A stretch of DNA of 48,484 nucleotides from an uncultured Alphaproteobacteria bacterium (GTDB taxonomy: Bacteria > Pseudomonadota > Alphaproteobacteria > HIMB59 > GCA-002718135). The stretch is from assembly GCA_902620285.1 (NCBI GenBank), contig CACNHT010000010.1:1-48484 (forward strand), read 5' to 3'. Shown in pieces: positions 1 through 9,826 of this stretch. The notes beneath the pieces were generated by a model. That model was not told where the DNA came from. It saw only the letters and a program-made list of their open reading frames with translations, and did not search any database. How positions within the stretch are numbered: position 1 is the first letter of the stretch; every line of letters begins with the position of its first letter. A program made the translations under genes and the position numbers.

Positions 1-1
1 T

Positions 2-2143
2 CTTAGTGAAAAATATCTTTCTTATGCAATATCAACTATTGTTTCAAGATCGTTACCTGATGTGAGAGATGGATTAAAACCTGTTCACCGCAGAATAATT
101 TATTCAATGTATCAACTAAAACTTTTCAAAAGTTCAAGTTATAAAAAATGCGCAAGAATTGTTGGTGACGTAATGGGTAAATTTCATCCTCATGGCGATC
201 AAGCTATTTATGATAGTTTGGTAAGGATGGCTCAAGATTTTTCTACAAGAATTACATTAGTCGACGGTCAGGGTAATTTTGGAAATATTGATGGAGATAA
301 TCCTGCAGCAATGCGATACACTGAAGCAAGATTACAAGATTATACAAATTATTTTTTTGATGGCATCGAAGAAAACTCTGTAGATTTTAAAGATAATTAC
401 GACGGTCAAAATTTAGAACCAGTTGTTCTACCATCTCAACTTCCTAATATTCTAATTAATGGAGCAATGGGGATAGCTGTAGGCATGGCCACAAACATTC
501 CTCCTCATAATATTGTTGAATTAATTGATGCATTAAAATTAATAATAAAAAAAGATAAAGCTTCACTAACTGAAATTTTAAAAATTATTAATGGACCAGA
601 TCTTCCCACAGGTGGTGAAATAATTTTAGATAGCAATGAAAAAAAACAAATTTATAAGAATGGCAAGGGCTCATTTAATATTAATGCCAAATACCAAATA
701 GAAGAATTAAAAAATGGCTTATATCAAATCATTATTACTGAAATACCATATCAAGTAAATAAAGTTAAGATAATCGAACAACTTGCTAATAATATAAATA
801 ATAAAAAATTACCTCTTGATGATGTAGTTGATGAGTCAGATGAAAATATTAGAATTGTCTTAAAACCAAAGACCAGAAATATTGATGCTGAAAAATTAAT
901 AAGCTTATGTTTTAAATTAACTGACCTATCAATTAAGTACTCTTGTAATTTTAATGTTTTAATTGATGGTATAGAGCCTAAACAAATTGGAATTATTGAA
1001 ATACTTTCTAATTTTTTAGAACATCGAAAAGTTACAATTAAAAGAAAATCAAAATTTAATATAGAAAAAATTCTTAAAGGTTATCAAATTGTCTTTAAAA
1101 ATTTAAATTCTATAATTAAAGTAATAAGAACAAAAGATAATCCCAAAAAAGAATTAATAAAAAAATATAAATTATCTGATTTACAATGTGATTCAATTTT
1201 AAGTATGCGTTTAGGATCTCTTAGAAAGATTGATGAAAAAAATATTAAAGATGAAATCCAAAAATTAAATGAAGAATTAAAATACCTTAACAAATTAATA
1301 AAAGATAAAAAAACCTTAGATGAATTTATAGTAAGTGAATTAGATCTTATAAAAAATGATTTAGATAGTGATATAAAGGGTAGAAAATCTATAATTTCAT
1401 CAGAACAAAATAATGATATTGATATTAGTATTGATGAATTTAAAGAAATTGAAAAATTTACTATTATCATTAATAAAGATTTCCAGCTCAAGAGAATTAA
1501 AGAGATAACCGATGAAAAGGAATTTGAAAAAATAAAAAAAGAAAATCTATTTTCAGTTAATTTAAATTCGAATCAAAAAATACTTTTGTTTGTTTCTTCT
1601 GGTAAAGTTTACACGATAGATCCAAATAATTTACCAGGTGGAAATAGTAATCCTAAATCATTTATTTATTTTGTCGATAGTATGCCAAATGATAAGGTTA
1701 CTGGATTACTTTCATCAATCGATGAAGAGCTCTTAATTGTATCCAAAAACGCTAAAGGATTTATTAGTAATACTGAATCTCTTGTAACTAACCAAAAGAA
1801 AGGTAAGCAATTATTTAATTTAAAAAATAATGATGTTGTAATTAAAGTATTAAATCTTACAAAAAAACATATAGCTTGTGTTACAAAGTTGCAAAAAATG
1901 CTAATTTTTGAAATTGATGCTTTGCCAAAATTACAAAAGGGTGGGGGAGTTCAATTAATTAAAATCAAGAAAGATGATTTTTTATCGGATGTCACTCAAT
2001 TAACCATTGAAGATGGTTTAGAATGGAGTACTGGTTCTAAAAATAGAAAATTGGATGATGTTGAGTTTTGGATTGGAAAGAGAGCTCAGACTGGTAAAAA
2101 AGTTCCTAAGTTTTTCAATAAAAATCAGAAATTTGATGGTTAA
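2..2143 (+). CDS. parC: DNA topoisomerase IV subunit A (5' end outside window)
   Basis: Breakage-reunion subunit of topoisomerase IV, which decatenates daughter chromosomes together with ParE. The reading frame is open from base 2, upstream of the first GTG at 62, and encodes the conserved LSEKYLSYA start of the domain, so roughly the first 30 residues lie outside the window. The catalytic tyrosine is in AAMRYTEARL (codon 317-319). The HPHGD quinolone-pocket segment lies upstream of it. The protein ends with the FWIGKRAQTGKK tail typical of alphaproteobacterial ParC, which argues against GyrA. The gap to the TRAP genes is only 51 bp and shows no clear terminator. Confidence 0.95.
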   Translation, partial: LSEKYLSYAISTIVSRSLPDVRDGLKPVHRRIIYSMYQLKLFKSSSYKKCARIVGDVMGKFHPHGDQAIYDSLVRMAQDFSTRITLVDGQGNFGNIDGDNPAAMRYTEARLQDYTNYFFDGIEENSVDFKDNYDGQNLEPVVLPSQLPNILINGAMGIAVGMATNIPPHNIVELIDALKLIIKKDKASLTEILKIINGPDLPTGGEIILDSNEKKQIYKNGKGSFNINAKYQIEELKNGLYQIIITEIPYQVNKVKIIEQLANNINNKKLPLDDVVDESDENIRIVLKPKTRNIDAEKLISLCFKLTDLSIKYSCNFNVLIDGIEPKQIGIIEILSNFLEHRKVTIKRKSKFNIEKILKGYQIVFKNLNSIIKVIRTKDNPKKELIKKYKLSDLQCDSILSMRLGSLRKIDEKNIKDEIQKLNEELKYLNKLIKDKKTLDEFIVSELDLIKNDLDSDIKGRKSIISSEQNNDIDISIDEFKEIEKFTIIINKDFQLKRIKEITDEKEFEKIKKENLFSVNLNSNQKILLFVSSGKVYTIDPNNLPGGNSNPKSFIYFVDSMPNDKVTGLLSSIDEELLIVSKNAKGFISNTESLVTNQKKGKQLFNLKNNDVVIKVLNLTKKHIACVTKLQKMLIFEIDALPKLQKGGGVQLIKIKKDDFLSDVTQLTIEDGLEWSTGSKNRKLDDVEFWIGKRAQTGKKVPKFFNKNQKFDG

Positions 2144-2194
2144 TTTTATTTATTTAAATATATTTAAGTTTACTGATACATTCCAATAGTAAAT

Positions 2195-2698
2195 ATGAAA
2201 AATATCTCTCTTATTTTAAGTACAATTAATAAATATGCTGGTTACTTTTGTGCATTTCTAGTAGTTCTCATGACAATAAACGTTTTTTTAGTAGTAGTAT
2301 TAAGGTACTTATTTGGAATCAGTTTTATATGGATGCAAGAAACATATGTATGGATGCATGCATATATTTTTATGGTTGGTGCTGGTTTCACATATTTAAA
2401 TGACGATCATGTACGTATTGATATAATTTATAGAAACTCATCAAAATTGTATCGTGTAATAGTTGATTTAGTAGGCAACATAGTTTTACTATTACCTTTT
2501 TTGTATATAATTTGGTCTTATAGCTTTCCTTTTGTTTACAAATCTTGGCAAATGAATGAAGTGTCTAGAGAAGCAGGCGGTTTGACAATGATATTTTTAT
2601 TAAAACTAGCAATTCTTATTTTTGCTTTTCTTCTTTTCATACAGGTAATTTCAAAAATTATTAATAATTTTATCAGTTTAAATTCAAATGACTCCTGA
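2195..2698 (+). CDS. dctQ: TRAP transporter small permease (DctQ family)
   Basis: Four-helix small membrane subunit of a tripartite ATP-independent periplasmic transporter, 167 aa, the usual size. Hydrophobic segments lie near residues 15-38, 48-68, 88-110 and 130-155, and the WMQETYVWMHAYIFMVGA stretch fits the conserved DctQ core. It overlaps the large permease gene by 11 bp, so the two are co-transcribed and probably translationally coupled. Its binding protein lies convergently downstream rather than in the same operon. Confidence 0.92.
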   Translation: MKNISLILSTINKYAGYFCAFLVVLMTINVFLVVVLRYLFGISFIWMQETYVWMHAYIFMVGAGFTYLNDDHVRIDIIYRNSSKLYRVIVDLVGNIVLLLPFLYIIWSYSFPFVYKSWQMNEVSREAGGLTMIFLLKLAILIFAFLLFIQVISKIINNFISLNSNDS

Positions 2699-4061
2699 AG
2701 TATTAGCAGTAATAATGTTTTTAACAACTTTGTTGTTTTTGTTATTTGGTTTTCCAGTTGCTTTTACTTTAGCAGGATCATCTTTAATTTTTGCTTTTGT
2801 AGGTGATCTATTAGGAGTGTTTAATTTTAAAATGCTTCTTTTCTTCCCTCAAAGAATTTATGGTGTGATGATTAATGAAGCTCTTGTCGCTGTACCTCTA
2901 TTTATTTTTATGGGAGTTATGCTGGAAAAAACAAAAATTGCAGCTAAACTTTTAGAGTCTATAGGAGATTTATTTGGTTCAGTAAGAGGTGGATTAGGAA
3001 TAGGTGTTATCTTAGTTGGGATGTTGCTTGCTGCCTCTACAGGAATAGTTGGAGCAACAGTAGTAACTATGGGTATGCTTGCATTGCCAAGTATGCTCAA
3101 AGCAGGTTATGATGAAAAAATTGCTACGGGAACAATTTGTGCTTCAGGAACCTTAGGGCAAATAATACCTCCTTCAATTGTTTTAATACTGCTAGCTGAA
3201 ATGTTGCAGGGAGCAAATGAAGAGGCTGGTCTTTTAACAGGAGACTTGGCACCACTACCAGTAACTGCAATAGATTTATTTGCTGGAGCTCTTTTACCTG
3301 GTTTAATGTTAGTAGGATTTTTCATTATCTACATTCTTTTTACTGCTAGATTACATCCAGATAAATTACCTCTTAAAATTTCTAATAAACCTAAAGCTGA
3401 AATATGGAAAAATGCTCTGTTTGAAGTAATCCCACCTATATTTTTAATTTTAGCAGTTCTTGGATCTATTTTTCTTGGTGTAGCTACTCCAACTGAATCT
3501 GCTTCTGTCGGTGCTGCAGGTGCTGCTATTTTAGCTTTATTAAGAAGAGATCTAAATCTTAAAAATATTTCAGAAGCTGCAATTACCACAGTAAAAATGA
3601 GTTCATTTGTTTTTATCATTTTAATTGGAGCATCAATGTTTTCTTTAGTATTCAGAGGATTTCAGGGAGATGAAATGATTAGTGATTTTTTAACTAATAT
3701 ACCAGGTGGAGAGTATGGTGCTTTAATTATAGTAATGTTAACTATTTTTATATTGGGTTTTTTCCTTGATTATATTGAAATTATATTTGTTATTATCCCA
3801 TTAGTAGGTCCAGGATTAATTGCGAACGGAGCTGATCCTTTGTGGTTAGGAATTTTAATTTCTCTTAATCTACAAACAAGTTTTCTAACGCCTCCATTTG
3901 GATTTTCATTATTTTTTTTAAGAGGTGTTGCTCCAGAAAATGTTAAAACATCTAATATATATGCCGGTGTAATTCCTTTTATTTTTATACAAATACTTGC
4001 AATAATTTTAGTATTCGCATTTCCACAAATAGCAACTTGGCTTCCTAGGTTAATAAACTAA
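2688..4061 (+). CDS. dctM: TRAP transporter large permease (DctM family)
   Basis: Large transport subunit of a TRAP system, 457 aa and hydrophobic throughout, with about 12 membrane segments. It shows the DctM core with GVILVGMLLAASTGIVGATV and the ASGTLGQIIPPSI loop near residue 155. TRAP systems use the Na+ gradient to drive uptake of organic acids captured by a periplasmic protein. The start lies inside the end of dctQ (11 bp overlap). The stop codon is followed at once by a strong hairpin shared with the oppositely oriented dctP. Confidence 0.95.
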   Translation: MTPEVLAVIMFLTTLLFLLFGFPVAFTLAGSSLIFAFVGDLLGVFNFKMLLFFPQRIYGVMINEALVAVPLFIFMGVMLEKTKIAAKLLESIGDLFGSVRGGLGIGVILVGMLLAASTGIVGATVVTMGMLALPSMLKAGYDEKIATGTICASGTLGQIIPPSIVLILLAEMLQGANEEAGLLTGDLAPLPVTAIDLFAGALLPGLMLVGFFIIYILFTARLHPDKLPLKISNKPKAEIWKNALFEVIPPIFLILAVLGSIFLGVATPTESASVGAAGAAILALLRRDLNLKNISEAAITTVKMSSFVFIILIGASMFSLVFRGFQGDEMISDFLTNIPGGEYGALIIVMLTIFILGFFLDYIEIIFVIIPLVGPGLIANGADPLWLGILISLNLQTSFLTPPFGFSLFFLRGVAPENVKTSNIYAGVIPFIFIQILAIILVFAFPQIATWLPRLIN

Positions 4062-4065
4062 AAAA

Positions 4066-4089
4066 AAGAGGTCTCAAAAGAGACCTCTT
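4066..4089. terminator. Bidirectional Rho-independent terminator between dctM and dctP
   Basis: A perfect 10-bp inverted repeat (AAGAGGTCTC / GAGACCTCTT) with an AAAA loop, flanked by an A-run on the left and an AT-rich run on the right. It can act in both directions: for dctQM reading right and for dctP reading left. The two stop codons lie 4 and 22 bp outside the arms. Confidence 0.9.
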
Positions 4090-4111
4090 AAAAATTAAAA
4101 AATTTCAAATA

Positions 4112-5224
4112 TTATACTGAATCAGGAAACTTAAATGGTAAATCTCTTATACGTGAGAAGTTTTGCTCACCTTTAGTAAACCATTCTTTAATGACTTTTC
4201 TGAAAGATAATAAGTGATTTGTTATAGCTTTTGTTTCAGAGTTAATAGAACCCCTTTCAAAAACAACTTCACCTGCTGCATTACCAAGAGCTATTAAAAC
4301 CTCATCTGGGAAAGTTTTAATTTCTACGTTATGTTCATTAACAAGTTTTTGTAATGCTGGTCCATTAATAGCTTGGAAACGACTAAATACAGTCATGTTG
4401 AAAGATTTAGCTAAATCATCGATTAAGCCTTGAGTGTCACTATCAAGTGCTTCCCATGCTTTAAGATCCATAGATAAATCTAGAAGAGTAGATGGTTCAT
4501 GCCATCCTGGTCCATAATAATACTTTGCAGCTTGATATAATCCAGCACCTAAATCTGCTGCTGGGCATATCCATTCTGCTGCATCAACTGCACCAGAAGT
4601 TAAAGCTGGTAAAACATCAGGTCCTGCAAGCAATACAGGTGTAGCTCCAAGTTTTTCAATAGTTCTACCACCTAAGCCAGGCATTCTCATTTTTAGACCT
4701 TTATAGTCATCAGGAGTATTGATTTCTTTATTAAACCAACCACCCATTTGGTTTCCTGTGTTACCCATAGGTAAAAATTTAACACCAAGTGCATTATAAA
4801 TTTTGTCAGCAGCTTCAATACCACCTCCATAATAACACCATGCATTTTGCTCCATTGCATTCATTCCAAATGGGCATGTTGCTACGAACTCAATTGCATC
4901 TGATAGGTTTGGCCAATAATAAGGAGCTCCATAAGCTGCTTGAGCTGCACCAGATCTTACTGCATCTAATGCTTCAAGTCCTGGAACAAGTTCACCAGCA
5001 TGATAAACTTTCACTTTAAGCTTTTCAGAATATCTATTTATGTTATCTCCAAAACCTTGGATAGCCTGTCCTAATGGACCAGCTTTACCAAAAGCACTAC
5101 AAATGATCCACTCTTGATGACCGCCAGCTATTGCTGGAGCTGCTAAAGTAGAAGCACCAACTGCAGCAGCACCTGCTACACCAGCTTTCTTTAGAAACTC
5201 ACGTCTTTTTAAATTTTTTTTCAT
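4112..5224 (-). CDS. dctP: TRAP transporter solute-binding protein (DctP family, 2-oxoacid/TakP-like)
   Basis: Periplasmic binding protein of a TRAP transporter, presumably feeding the convergent dctQM. I place the start at 5224 (370 aa) rather than at the upstream TTG at 5287. It is preceded by GGGAGGA, and the longer version would overlap a likely promoter. The N terminus is a Tat-type signal (KRREFLKKAG, then a hydrophobic stretch ending in APAIA), as in many TRAP binding proteins. The segments MGGWFNKEI, KGLKMRMPG and YYYGPGWHEP resemble the TakP group that binds 2-oxo acids. The substrate is an inference from this resemblance only. Confidence 0.92.
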   Translation of the reverse strand: MKKNLKRREFLKKAGVAGAAAVGASTLAAPAIAGGHQEWIICSAFGKAGPLGQAIQGFGDNINRYSEKLKVKVYHAGELVPGLEALDAVRSGAAQAAYGAPYYWPNLSDAIEFVATCPFGMNAMEQNAWCYYGGGIEAADKIYNALGVKFLPMGNTGNQMGGWFNKEINTPDDYKGLKMRMPGLGGRTIEKLGATPVLLAGPDVLPALTSGAVDAAEWICPAADLGAGLYQAAKYYYGPGWHEPSTLLDLSMDLKAWEALDSDTQGLIDDLAKSFNMTVFSRFQAINGPALQKLVNEHNVEIKTFPDEVLIALGNAAGEVVFERGSINSETKAITNHLLSFRKVIKEWFTKGEQNFSRIRDLPFKFPDSV

Positions 5225-5260
5225 ATGTCCTCCCGAGATAATATGAATTAATGTCTGAGA

Positions 5261-5287
5261 TTTATACAAAAATCTTATTTGTATCAA
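5261..5287 (-). promoter_or_regulatory. Probable sigma-70 promoter of dctP
   Basis: On the minus strand, TTGATA (5287-5282) is followed after 15 bp by TATAAA (5266-5261). Each box is one mismatch from consensus, but the spacing is short. It sits about 35-60 bp upstream of the GGGAGGA ribosome site (5234-5228) and the ATG at 5224. Confidence 0.45.
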
Positions 5288-5351
5288 TTTCTAATGGTAT
5301 TAAATATTAACAAAATTTACTAAATCAAACCTCTAAAACTAGAAATTACTT

Positions 5352-6527
5352 TTAAAAACTGGATATTCCAGTCTGATTTTTTCCTAAAATTAATGAATGA
5401 ATATCCTCTGCGCCTTCGTAAGTTTTAACAGTTTCCAAATTAACCAAATGTCTCATGACATGATATTCTTCTAATAAGCCATTTGCCCCAAGCATATCAC
5501 GCGTATTTCTAACTATGTCTAAAGATTTTTTACAGTTATTTTTTTTTAAAATACTAATTGCATTAATAATATCTTTTCCCTCATCTAAAGCTTTAGAACT
5601 TAAAAGACATGATGCTAATCCCAGATTTATCTCTATTTGCATCTCTGATAATTTTTTTTGAATTAATTGATTTGATGCTAAAGGTTTTTTAAACATAATT
5701 CTATTTTCTACATAGTCTTTTGCAATTAACCAACATTCAGATGCTGAACCTAAAACACCCCAACTAATTCCAAATCTTGCTTTATTAAGACAACTAAAAA
5801 CTGATTTCCAACCTTCAGTATTTTCTAAACAAAAATTACTTGGAACAAAAACATTATTTAAAATTATTTGCCCAGTTGGACTAATTTTTAAACTAGTTTT
5901 ATTTTCTATTGTTGAAGTATTTAATCCTTCAGTATTTTTTTCAATTATAAAACCTTTTATACTTTTGTGATCTTTGTTTTCTTCAATTGCCCAAATAATA
6001 AATATGTCTGCAATTGGTGCATTCGTAATCCAGTTTTTAGATCCATTTAAAATATATCCATCTTTAGTTTTTTTAAATGAAGTTTTCATAGAAGCAGGAT
6101 CAGAACCAGCTTCGCTTTCTGTTAAACCAAAGCAACCAATTTTTTCTCCTTTAATTAATGAAGGAAGGTATTTATCTTTTTGTTGCTGAGATCCAAATTC
6201 ATTAATTGGATGTATCACCAGCGAAGATTGAACAGATATTGAAGATCTATAGCTGCTATCTATTTTTTCAAATTCATATGCTACAAGTCCATACGCTAAA
6301 TTTGATGTACCAGACCCACCATGTGTTTTAACTGTTTGTCCTAAAACTCCAATTGATCCAAATTTTGGATAGAGGCTTTTATCAAATTCATTTTTTCTGT
6401 TTCTTTCAACTACTGTAGGTTTAAGTTCATTATTACAAAAATCTCTTACATTTTTCTGAATATTACTTTCTTCTTCATTTAAATGACTTTGAATATAAAA
6501 TGGATCAAACCAATTATTTTCTTTCAT
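5352..6527 (-). CDS. gcdH: Glutaryl-CoA dehydrogenase (acyl-CoA dehydrogenase family)
   Basis: FAD enzyme oxidising and decarboxylating glutaryl-CoA to crotonyl-CoA, the last committed step of lysine/tryptophan-type degradation. It is 391 aa, as is usual. The SSYRSSISVQSSLVIHPI segment, the FAD-binding GCFGLTESEAGSDP motif and the C-terminal TYEGAEDIHSLILG are those of GcdH, with the catalytic glutamate near residue 371. It is divergent from rpiB across 51 bp and reads toward dctP, from which it is separated by the dctP promoter region. It may be a single-gene unit. Another short-chain acyl-CoA dehydrogenase is possible but fits less well. Confidence 0.88.
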   Translation of the reverse strand: MKENNWFDPFYIQSHLNEEESNIQKNVRDFCNNELKPTVVERNRKNEFDKSLYPKFGSIGVLGQTVKTHGGSGTSNLAYGLVAYEFEKIDSSYRSSISVQSSLVIHPINEFGSQQQKDKYLPSLIKGEKIGCFGLTESEAGSDPASMKTSFKKTKDGYILNGSKNWITNAPIADIFIIWAIEENKDHKSIKGFIIEKNTEGLNTSTIENKTSLKISPTGQIILNNVFVPSNFCLENTEGWKSVFSCLNKARFGISWGVLGSASECWLIAKDYVENRIMFKKPLASNQLIQKKLSEMQIEINLGLASCLLSSKALDEGKDIINAISILKKNNCKKSLDIVRNTRDMLGANGLLEEYHVMRHLVNLETVKTYEGAEDIHSLILGKNQTGISSF

Positions 6528-6578
6528 ACAATATTAGGCAATATCATCATTTTGATGTAAATAACCACAAAAATTATT

Positions 6579-6998
6579 ATGCAAAATAAGAATATATACA
6601 TTGCCTCAGACCATGCTGGATTTGATCTCAAAACCAAATTGTTAAAGAATTTTCCAAAAATTAATGATTTAGGGACAAAGACAGATGAGAGTGTTGACTA
6701 TCCTGATTTTGCACACAAATTAACTACAGAGGTTCTTAAGAATAAGAAAAACGTTGGTATTCTAATCTGTGGAACTGGTGTTGGTATGAGTATTGCAGCT
6801 AATAGAAAAAAAGGAATAAGGGCTGGTCTTGCTAATAATTCAAAAATAGCAAGATTGATAAGAAAGCACAATGATGCTAATGTACTAGTTTTACCAGGTA
6901 GATTTATAAATACTAGCGAGGCAAAAAAAAGTGTTCAGGCTTTTCTTTCTACAAAGTTTGAGTCAGGACGACATAAAAGAAGGATTAAAAAACTATGA
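6579..6998 (+). CDS. rpiB: Ribose-5-phosphate isomerase B
   Basis: Interconverts ribose 5-phosphate and ribulose 5-phosphate in the pentose phosphate pathway. It is a LacAB/RpiB family protein of 139 aa with the N-terminal [11 protein letters not shown] motif (D11, H12), catalytic C64 in [13 protein letters not shown], and LPGRFI near the C terminus. It ends with an unusually basic tail (RHKRRIKKL). It overlaps glyA by 4 bp (ATGA) and heads the long rib/nus/thi run; rpiB-glyA-nrdR is a common alphaproteobacterial order. Confidence 0.95.
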   Translation: MQNKNIYIASDHAGFDLKTKLLKNFPKINDLGTKTDESVDYPDFAHKLTTEVLKNKKNVGILICGTGVGMSIAANRKKGIRAGLANNSKIARLIRKHNDANVLVLPGRFINTSEAKKSVQAFLSTKFESGRHKRRIKKL

Positions 6999-8284
6999 TT
7001 TCAGATTTGTTTACTAAAGGAATTAAAGAAGCAGACCCAGAGGTTTATGGGACTTTAAGCCGTGAACTACAAAGACAGCAAAACCAAATAGAGTTGATAG
7101 CATCTGAAAATATTGCTTCAAGATCAATTTTAAATGCTCAAGGCTCAGTCATGACAAATAAATATGCAGAAGGGTATCCTGGTAAACGATATTATGGTGG
7201 GTGTGAATTTGTTGATCAAGCTGAAGAGATTGCTTTAGAAAGAGTTAAAAAACTTTTTAATTGTAAATTTGCAAATCTACAACCGCATAGTGGAGCTCAG
7301 GCAAACCAAGCGGTCTTTCTAGCGTTACTTCAACCACATGATACTATTTTAGGTATGTCTCTTGCATCAGGCGGTCACTTAACTCATGGAGCAAAACCTA
7401 ATCTATCTGGTAAATGGTTTAATGCTGTTCAATACGGTGTCAAAAAAGATGGCAATGATAAAGATTTAATTGATTATGATGAAGTTGAAGCTTTAGCTTT
7501 AGAGCATAAACCAAAAATGATAATAGCGGGAGCATCCGCTTATCCAAGAACAATAGATTGGAAAAAATTTAGAGAAATAGCTGATAAAGTAGGAGCATAT
7601 TTTTTAGTTGATATGGCTCATTATTCTGGTTTGGTTGCTGGTAAACAATATCCAAATCCTATTGAGCATGCCCATGTAGTAACTTCAACAACTCACAAAA
7701 CTTTAAGAGGTGCAAGAAGTGCAATGATTTTAACTAATCATGAAGATTTATATAAAAAAATTAATTCTGCTGTTTTCCCGGGATTACAAGGTGGTCCACT
7801 AATGCATGTAATTGCAGCTAGAGCTGTTTGCTTTGGTGAAGCGCTCAAACCTGAGTTCGAAGAATATATTAAAAATGTAATTGCTAGTGCTAAAGTTATG
7901 GCAAAAACTTTAGTTGATAGAGGATTTAGAATTGTTACAGGAGGCACAGATTCACATATAGTTTGGTTAGACTTGACACCAAAAGGTTTAACTGGTGATA
8001 AAGCTGAAAAAATTTTAGAAGAAGTTGGATTGGCATGTAACAAAAATGCAATTCCATATGATCCTAATCCACCAAAAATAACTAGTGGACTTAGATTTGG
8101 TACAGCAGCTGCTACGACCAGAGGTTTTAATCAGAGAGATTTTGAACAAGTCGGAAATATGATTGCTGATATTTTGGATAGTCTTTTACTTGAAGAAAAT
8201 GAAAGAAATGTAGTTTTTAATAAAACAAGAAAAGATGTAATTGAGCTTTGCAAAAAATATCCAATTTATAGTGAGGCATTTTAA
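6995..8284 (+). CDS. glyA: Serine hydroxymethyltransferase
   Basis: PLP enzyme converting serine plus tetrahydrofolate to glycine plus 5,10-methylene-THF, the main one-carbon source. It is a full-length 429-aa protein with the N-terminal [16 protein letters not shown] motif and [13 protein letters not shown]. The PLP-binding lysine is in [12 protein letters not shown] (about residue 235). The usual GPRGG after the lysine motif reads GARSA here, a common variant. Its start overlaps rpiB and its stop directly abuts the nrdR ATG. Confidence 0.98.
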   Translation: MISDLFTKGIKEADPEVYGTLSRELQRQQNQIELIASENIASRSILNAQGSVMTNKYAEGYPGKRYYGGCEFVDQAEEIALERVKKLFNCKFANLQPHSGAQANQAVFLALLQPHDTILGMSLASGGHLTHGAKPNLSGKWFNAVQYGVKKDGNDKDLIDYDEVEALALEHKPKMIIAGASAYPRTIDWKKFREIADKVGAYFLVDMAHYSGLVAGKQYPNPIEHAHVVTSTTHKTLRGARSAMILTNHEDLYKKINSAVFPGLQGGPLMHVIAARAVCFGEALKPEFEEYIKNVIASAKVMAKTLVDRGFRIVTGGTDSHIVWLDLTPKGLTGDKAEKILEEVGLACNKNAIPYDPNPPKITSGLRFGTAAATTRGFNQRDFEQVGNMIADILDSLLLEENERNVVFNKTRKDVIELCKKYPIYSEAF

Positions 8285-8737
8285 ATGAGATGCCCCTTCT
8301 GTAGTAATGAAGATACACAAGTAAAAGATTCAAGACCTACAGAAGATAATACAGCAATAAGAAGAAGAAGAGTTTGTGATGCTTGCGGCTCTAGATTTAC
8401 AACTTTTGAGAGAATTCAGCTAAGAGATTTGGTTGTAATGAAAAGTAACGGTCAAAAAGAAAATTTTGATAGAGATAAAATGTATAGATCTCTTTCTTTG
8501 GCTTTAAGAAAAAGAAATGTTGATAATGAAAAAATTGAAAAAATTGTAAATGCTATTGTAAGAAAATTAGAAAACTCAGGTGAAACTGATATAAAATCTA
8601 ATATTATTGGTCAGTACATTATGGAAGCTTTAATGCATTTAGATCAGGTAGCATACGTCAGATTTGCATCTGTTTACAAAAATTTTAGAGAAGCAAAAGA
8701 TTTTGAAGATTTCTTAGGTAATTTAGAAGATAAATAA
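8285..8737 (+). CDS. nrdR: Transcriptional repressor NrdR
   Basis: ATP/dATP-sensing zinc-ribbon repressor of ribonucleotide reductase genes. It is 150 aa with zinc ligands C3, C6, C31 and C34 (MRCPFCSN and [14 protein letters not shown]), then an ATP-cone domain ([21 protein letters not shown]). The start follows the glyA stop with no gap. No ribonucleotide reductase genes are in the window, so its targets lie elsewhere. Confidence 0.97.
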   Translation: MRCPFCSNEDTQVKDSRPTEDNTAIRRRRVCDACGSRFTTFERIQLRDLVVMKSNGQKENFDRDKMYRSLSLALRKRNVDNEKIEKIVNAIVRKLENSGETDIKSNIIGQYIMEALMHLDQVAYVRFASVYKNFREAKDFEDFLGNLEDK

Positions 8738-8743
8738 TTTTTA

Positions 8744-9826
8744 GTGTCTCAACAAAATGTAAAGATGATTAATTTAGCGCATGATATTGCTAAAAAAAAA
8801 TTTGGAAAAACTTTCCCTAATCCCACAGTGGGCTGTGTGATTGCAAAAAATTCAAAAATAATTTCTAAAGCTGTAACGAATAAATCTGGAAGGCCTCATG
8901 CTGAAGAAATAGCTCTAGCTAAAGCTGGTCATAAAGCTAAAGGAGCTTCAATGTATGTTACTTTAGAACCATGTTTTCATAGTTCAAAAAATGGATCATG
9001 CACAGATCAAATTCTAAGATCAGGAATTAAAGAAATATTTATATCTGCGGCTGATCCAGATGTTAGAACTAATTATAAAAGTATTAAAAAGTTAAAAAAA
9101 AATAATGTAATTGTGAATGTAGGTTTAGAAAAGAATAGAACATATAATTTAAATAAATTTTTTTTTAAAAGTGTTTTAAAGAAAAAACCATTTACAAAAG
9201 TTAAAATTGCAACTTCTATAGATGAAAAAATTGCATGGCATGATTATAAAAGTAAATGGATATCTAATAAATCAAGTAGAGAATATGCTCATAAGTTAAG
9301 ATCAATGAGTCAAGCTATTTTAACTACTTCAAAAACCGTATTAAAAGATGATCCAAGATTAACTATAAGATTAAAAAAAACTTTAGAGCAACATATTCCA
9401 GTTATAATAATTGATAATAATCTAAAAATACCAATGAAATCAAAAATATTAAAAGATATATCTAAAAAAAGAATTATTATCTTTACTTCTAAAAAAAATA
9501 ATAAATCTGAAAATTTAATTAAATTAGGATGTGAAATTATTTTTTGTAAATTAAATAAAAATAAAAAACTAAATTTAAAAAATATTTTTAGTAAAATATA
9601 CTCATTAAAAATATCAGATTTATTAGTTGAAGCAGGGGGCATTTTTTTTACAGAATTGTTAAATAAAAATTTAGTAGATGAAATTCATTTATTTAAATCC
9701 AAAATTATTATAGGAAAACATGGTAAGCCAGCAATTGTTGGAAAAAAACTTAGTCAATTAAACTTATCTTTAAATGAAAGAAAAAAATTCAAAGACGACA
9801 TATATACAAACTATCAGGTGAATTAA
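8744..9826 (+). CDS. ribD: Bifunctional riboflavin deaminase/reductase RibD
   Basis: Carries out the deamination and side-chain reduction steps of riboflavin synthesis. The N-terminal deaminase domain has zinc/catalytic residues H52, E54, C77 and C86 (HAEE and EPCFHSSKNGSC). The C-terminal reductase domain includes KIATSIDEKIA and LLVEAGGIFFTELL. The predicted start is GTG, 6 bp after nrdR; an in-frame ATG seven codons later is a possible alternative. Length is 360 aa, normal for the fusion. The second half is very lysine/asparagine-rich, as expected at this base composition. Confidence 0.95.
   Translation: MSQQNVKMINLAHDIAKKKFGKTFPNPTVGCVIAKNSKIISKAVTNKSGRPHAEEIALAKAGHKAKGASMYVTLEPCFHSSKNGSCTDQILRSGIKEIFISAADPDVRTNYKSIKKLKKNNVIVNVGLEKNRTYNLNKFFFKSVLKKKPFTKVKIATSIDEKIAWHDYKSKWISNKSSREYAHKLRSMSQAILTTSKTVLKDDPRLTIRLKKTLEQHIPVIIIDNNLKIPMKSKILKDISKKRIIIFTSKKNNKSENLIKLGCEIIFCKLNKNKKLNLKNIFSKIYSLKISDLLVEAGGIFFTELLNKNLVDEIHLFKSKIIIGKHGKPAIVGKKLSQLNLSLNERKKFKDDIYTNYQVN

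Noticed and set aside
1084-1491. 135-aa minus-strand ORF within parC
   Set aside because: Ser/Ile/Phe-rich antisense of a Lys/Asn-rich coiled-coil segment; not a plausible gene.
5225-5287. N-terminal extension of dctP from a TTG codon
   Set aside because: The ATG at 5224 has a strong ribosome site and starts a Tat signal peptide; the extension overlaps the likely promoter.
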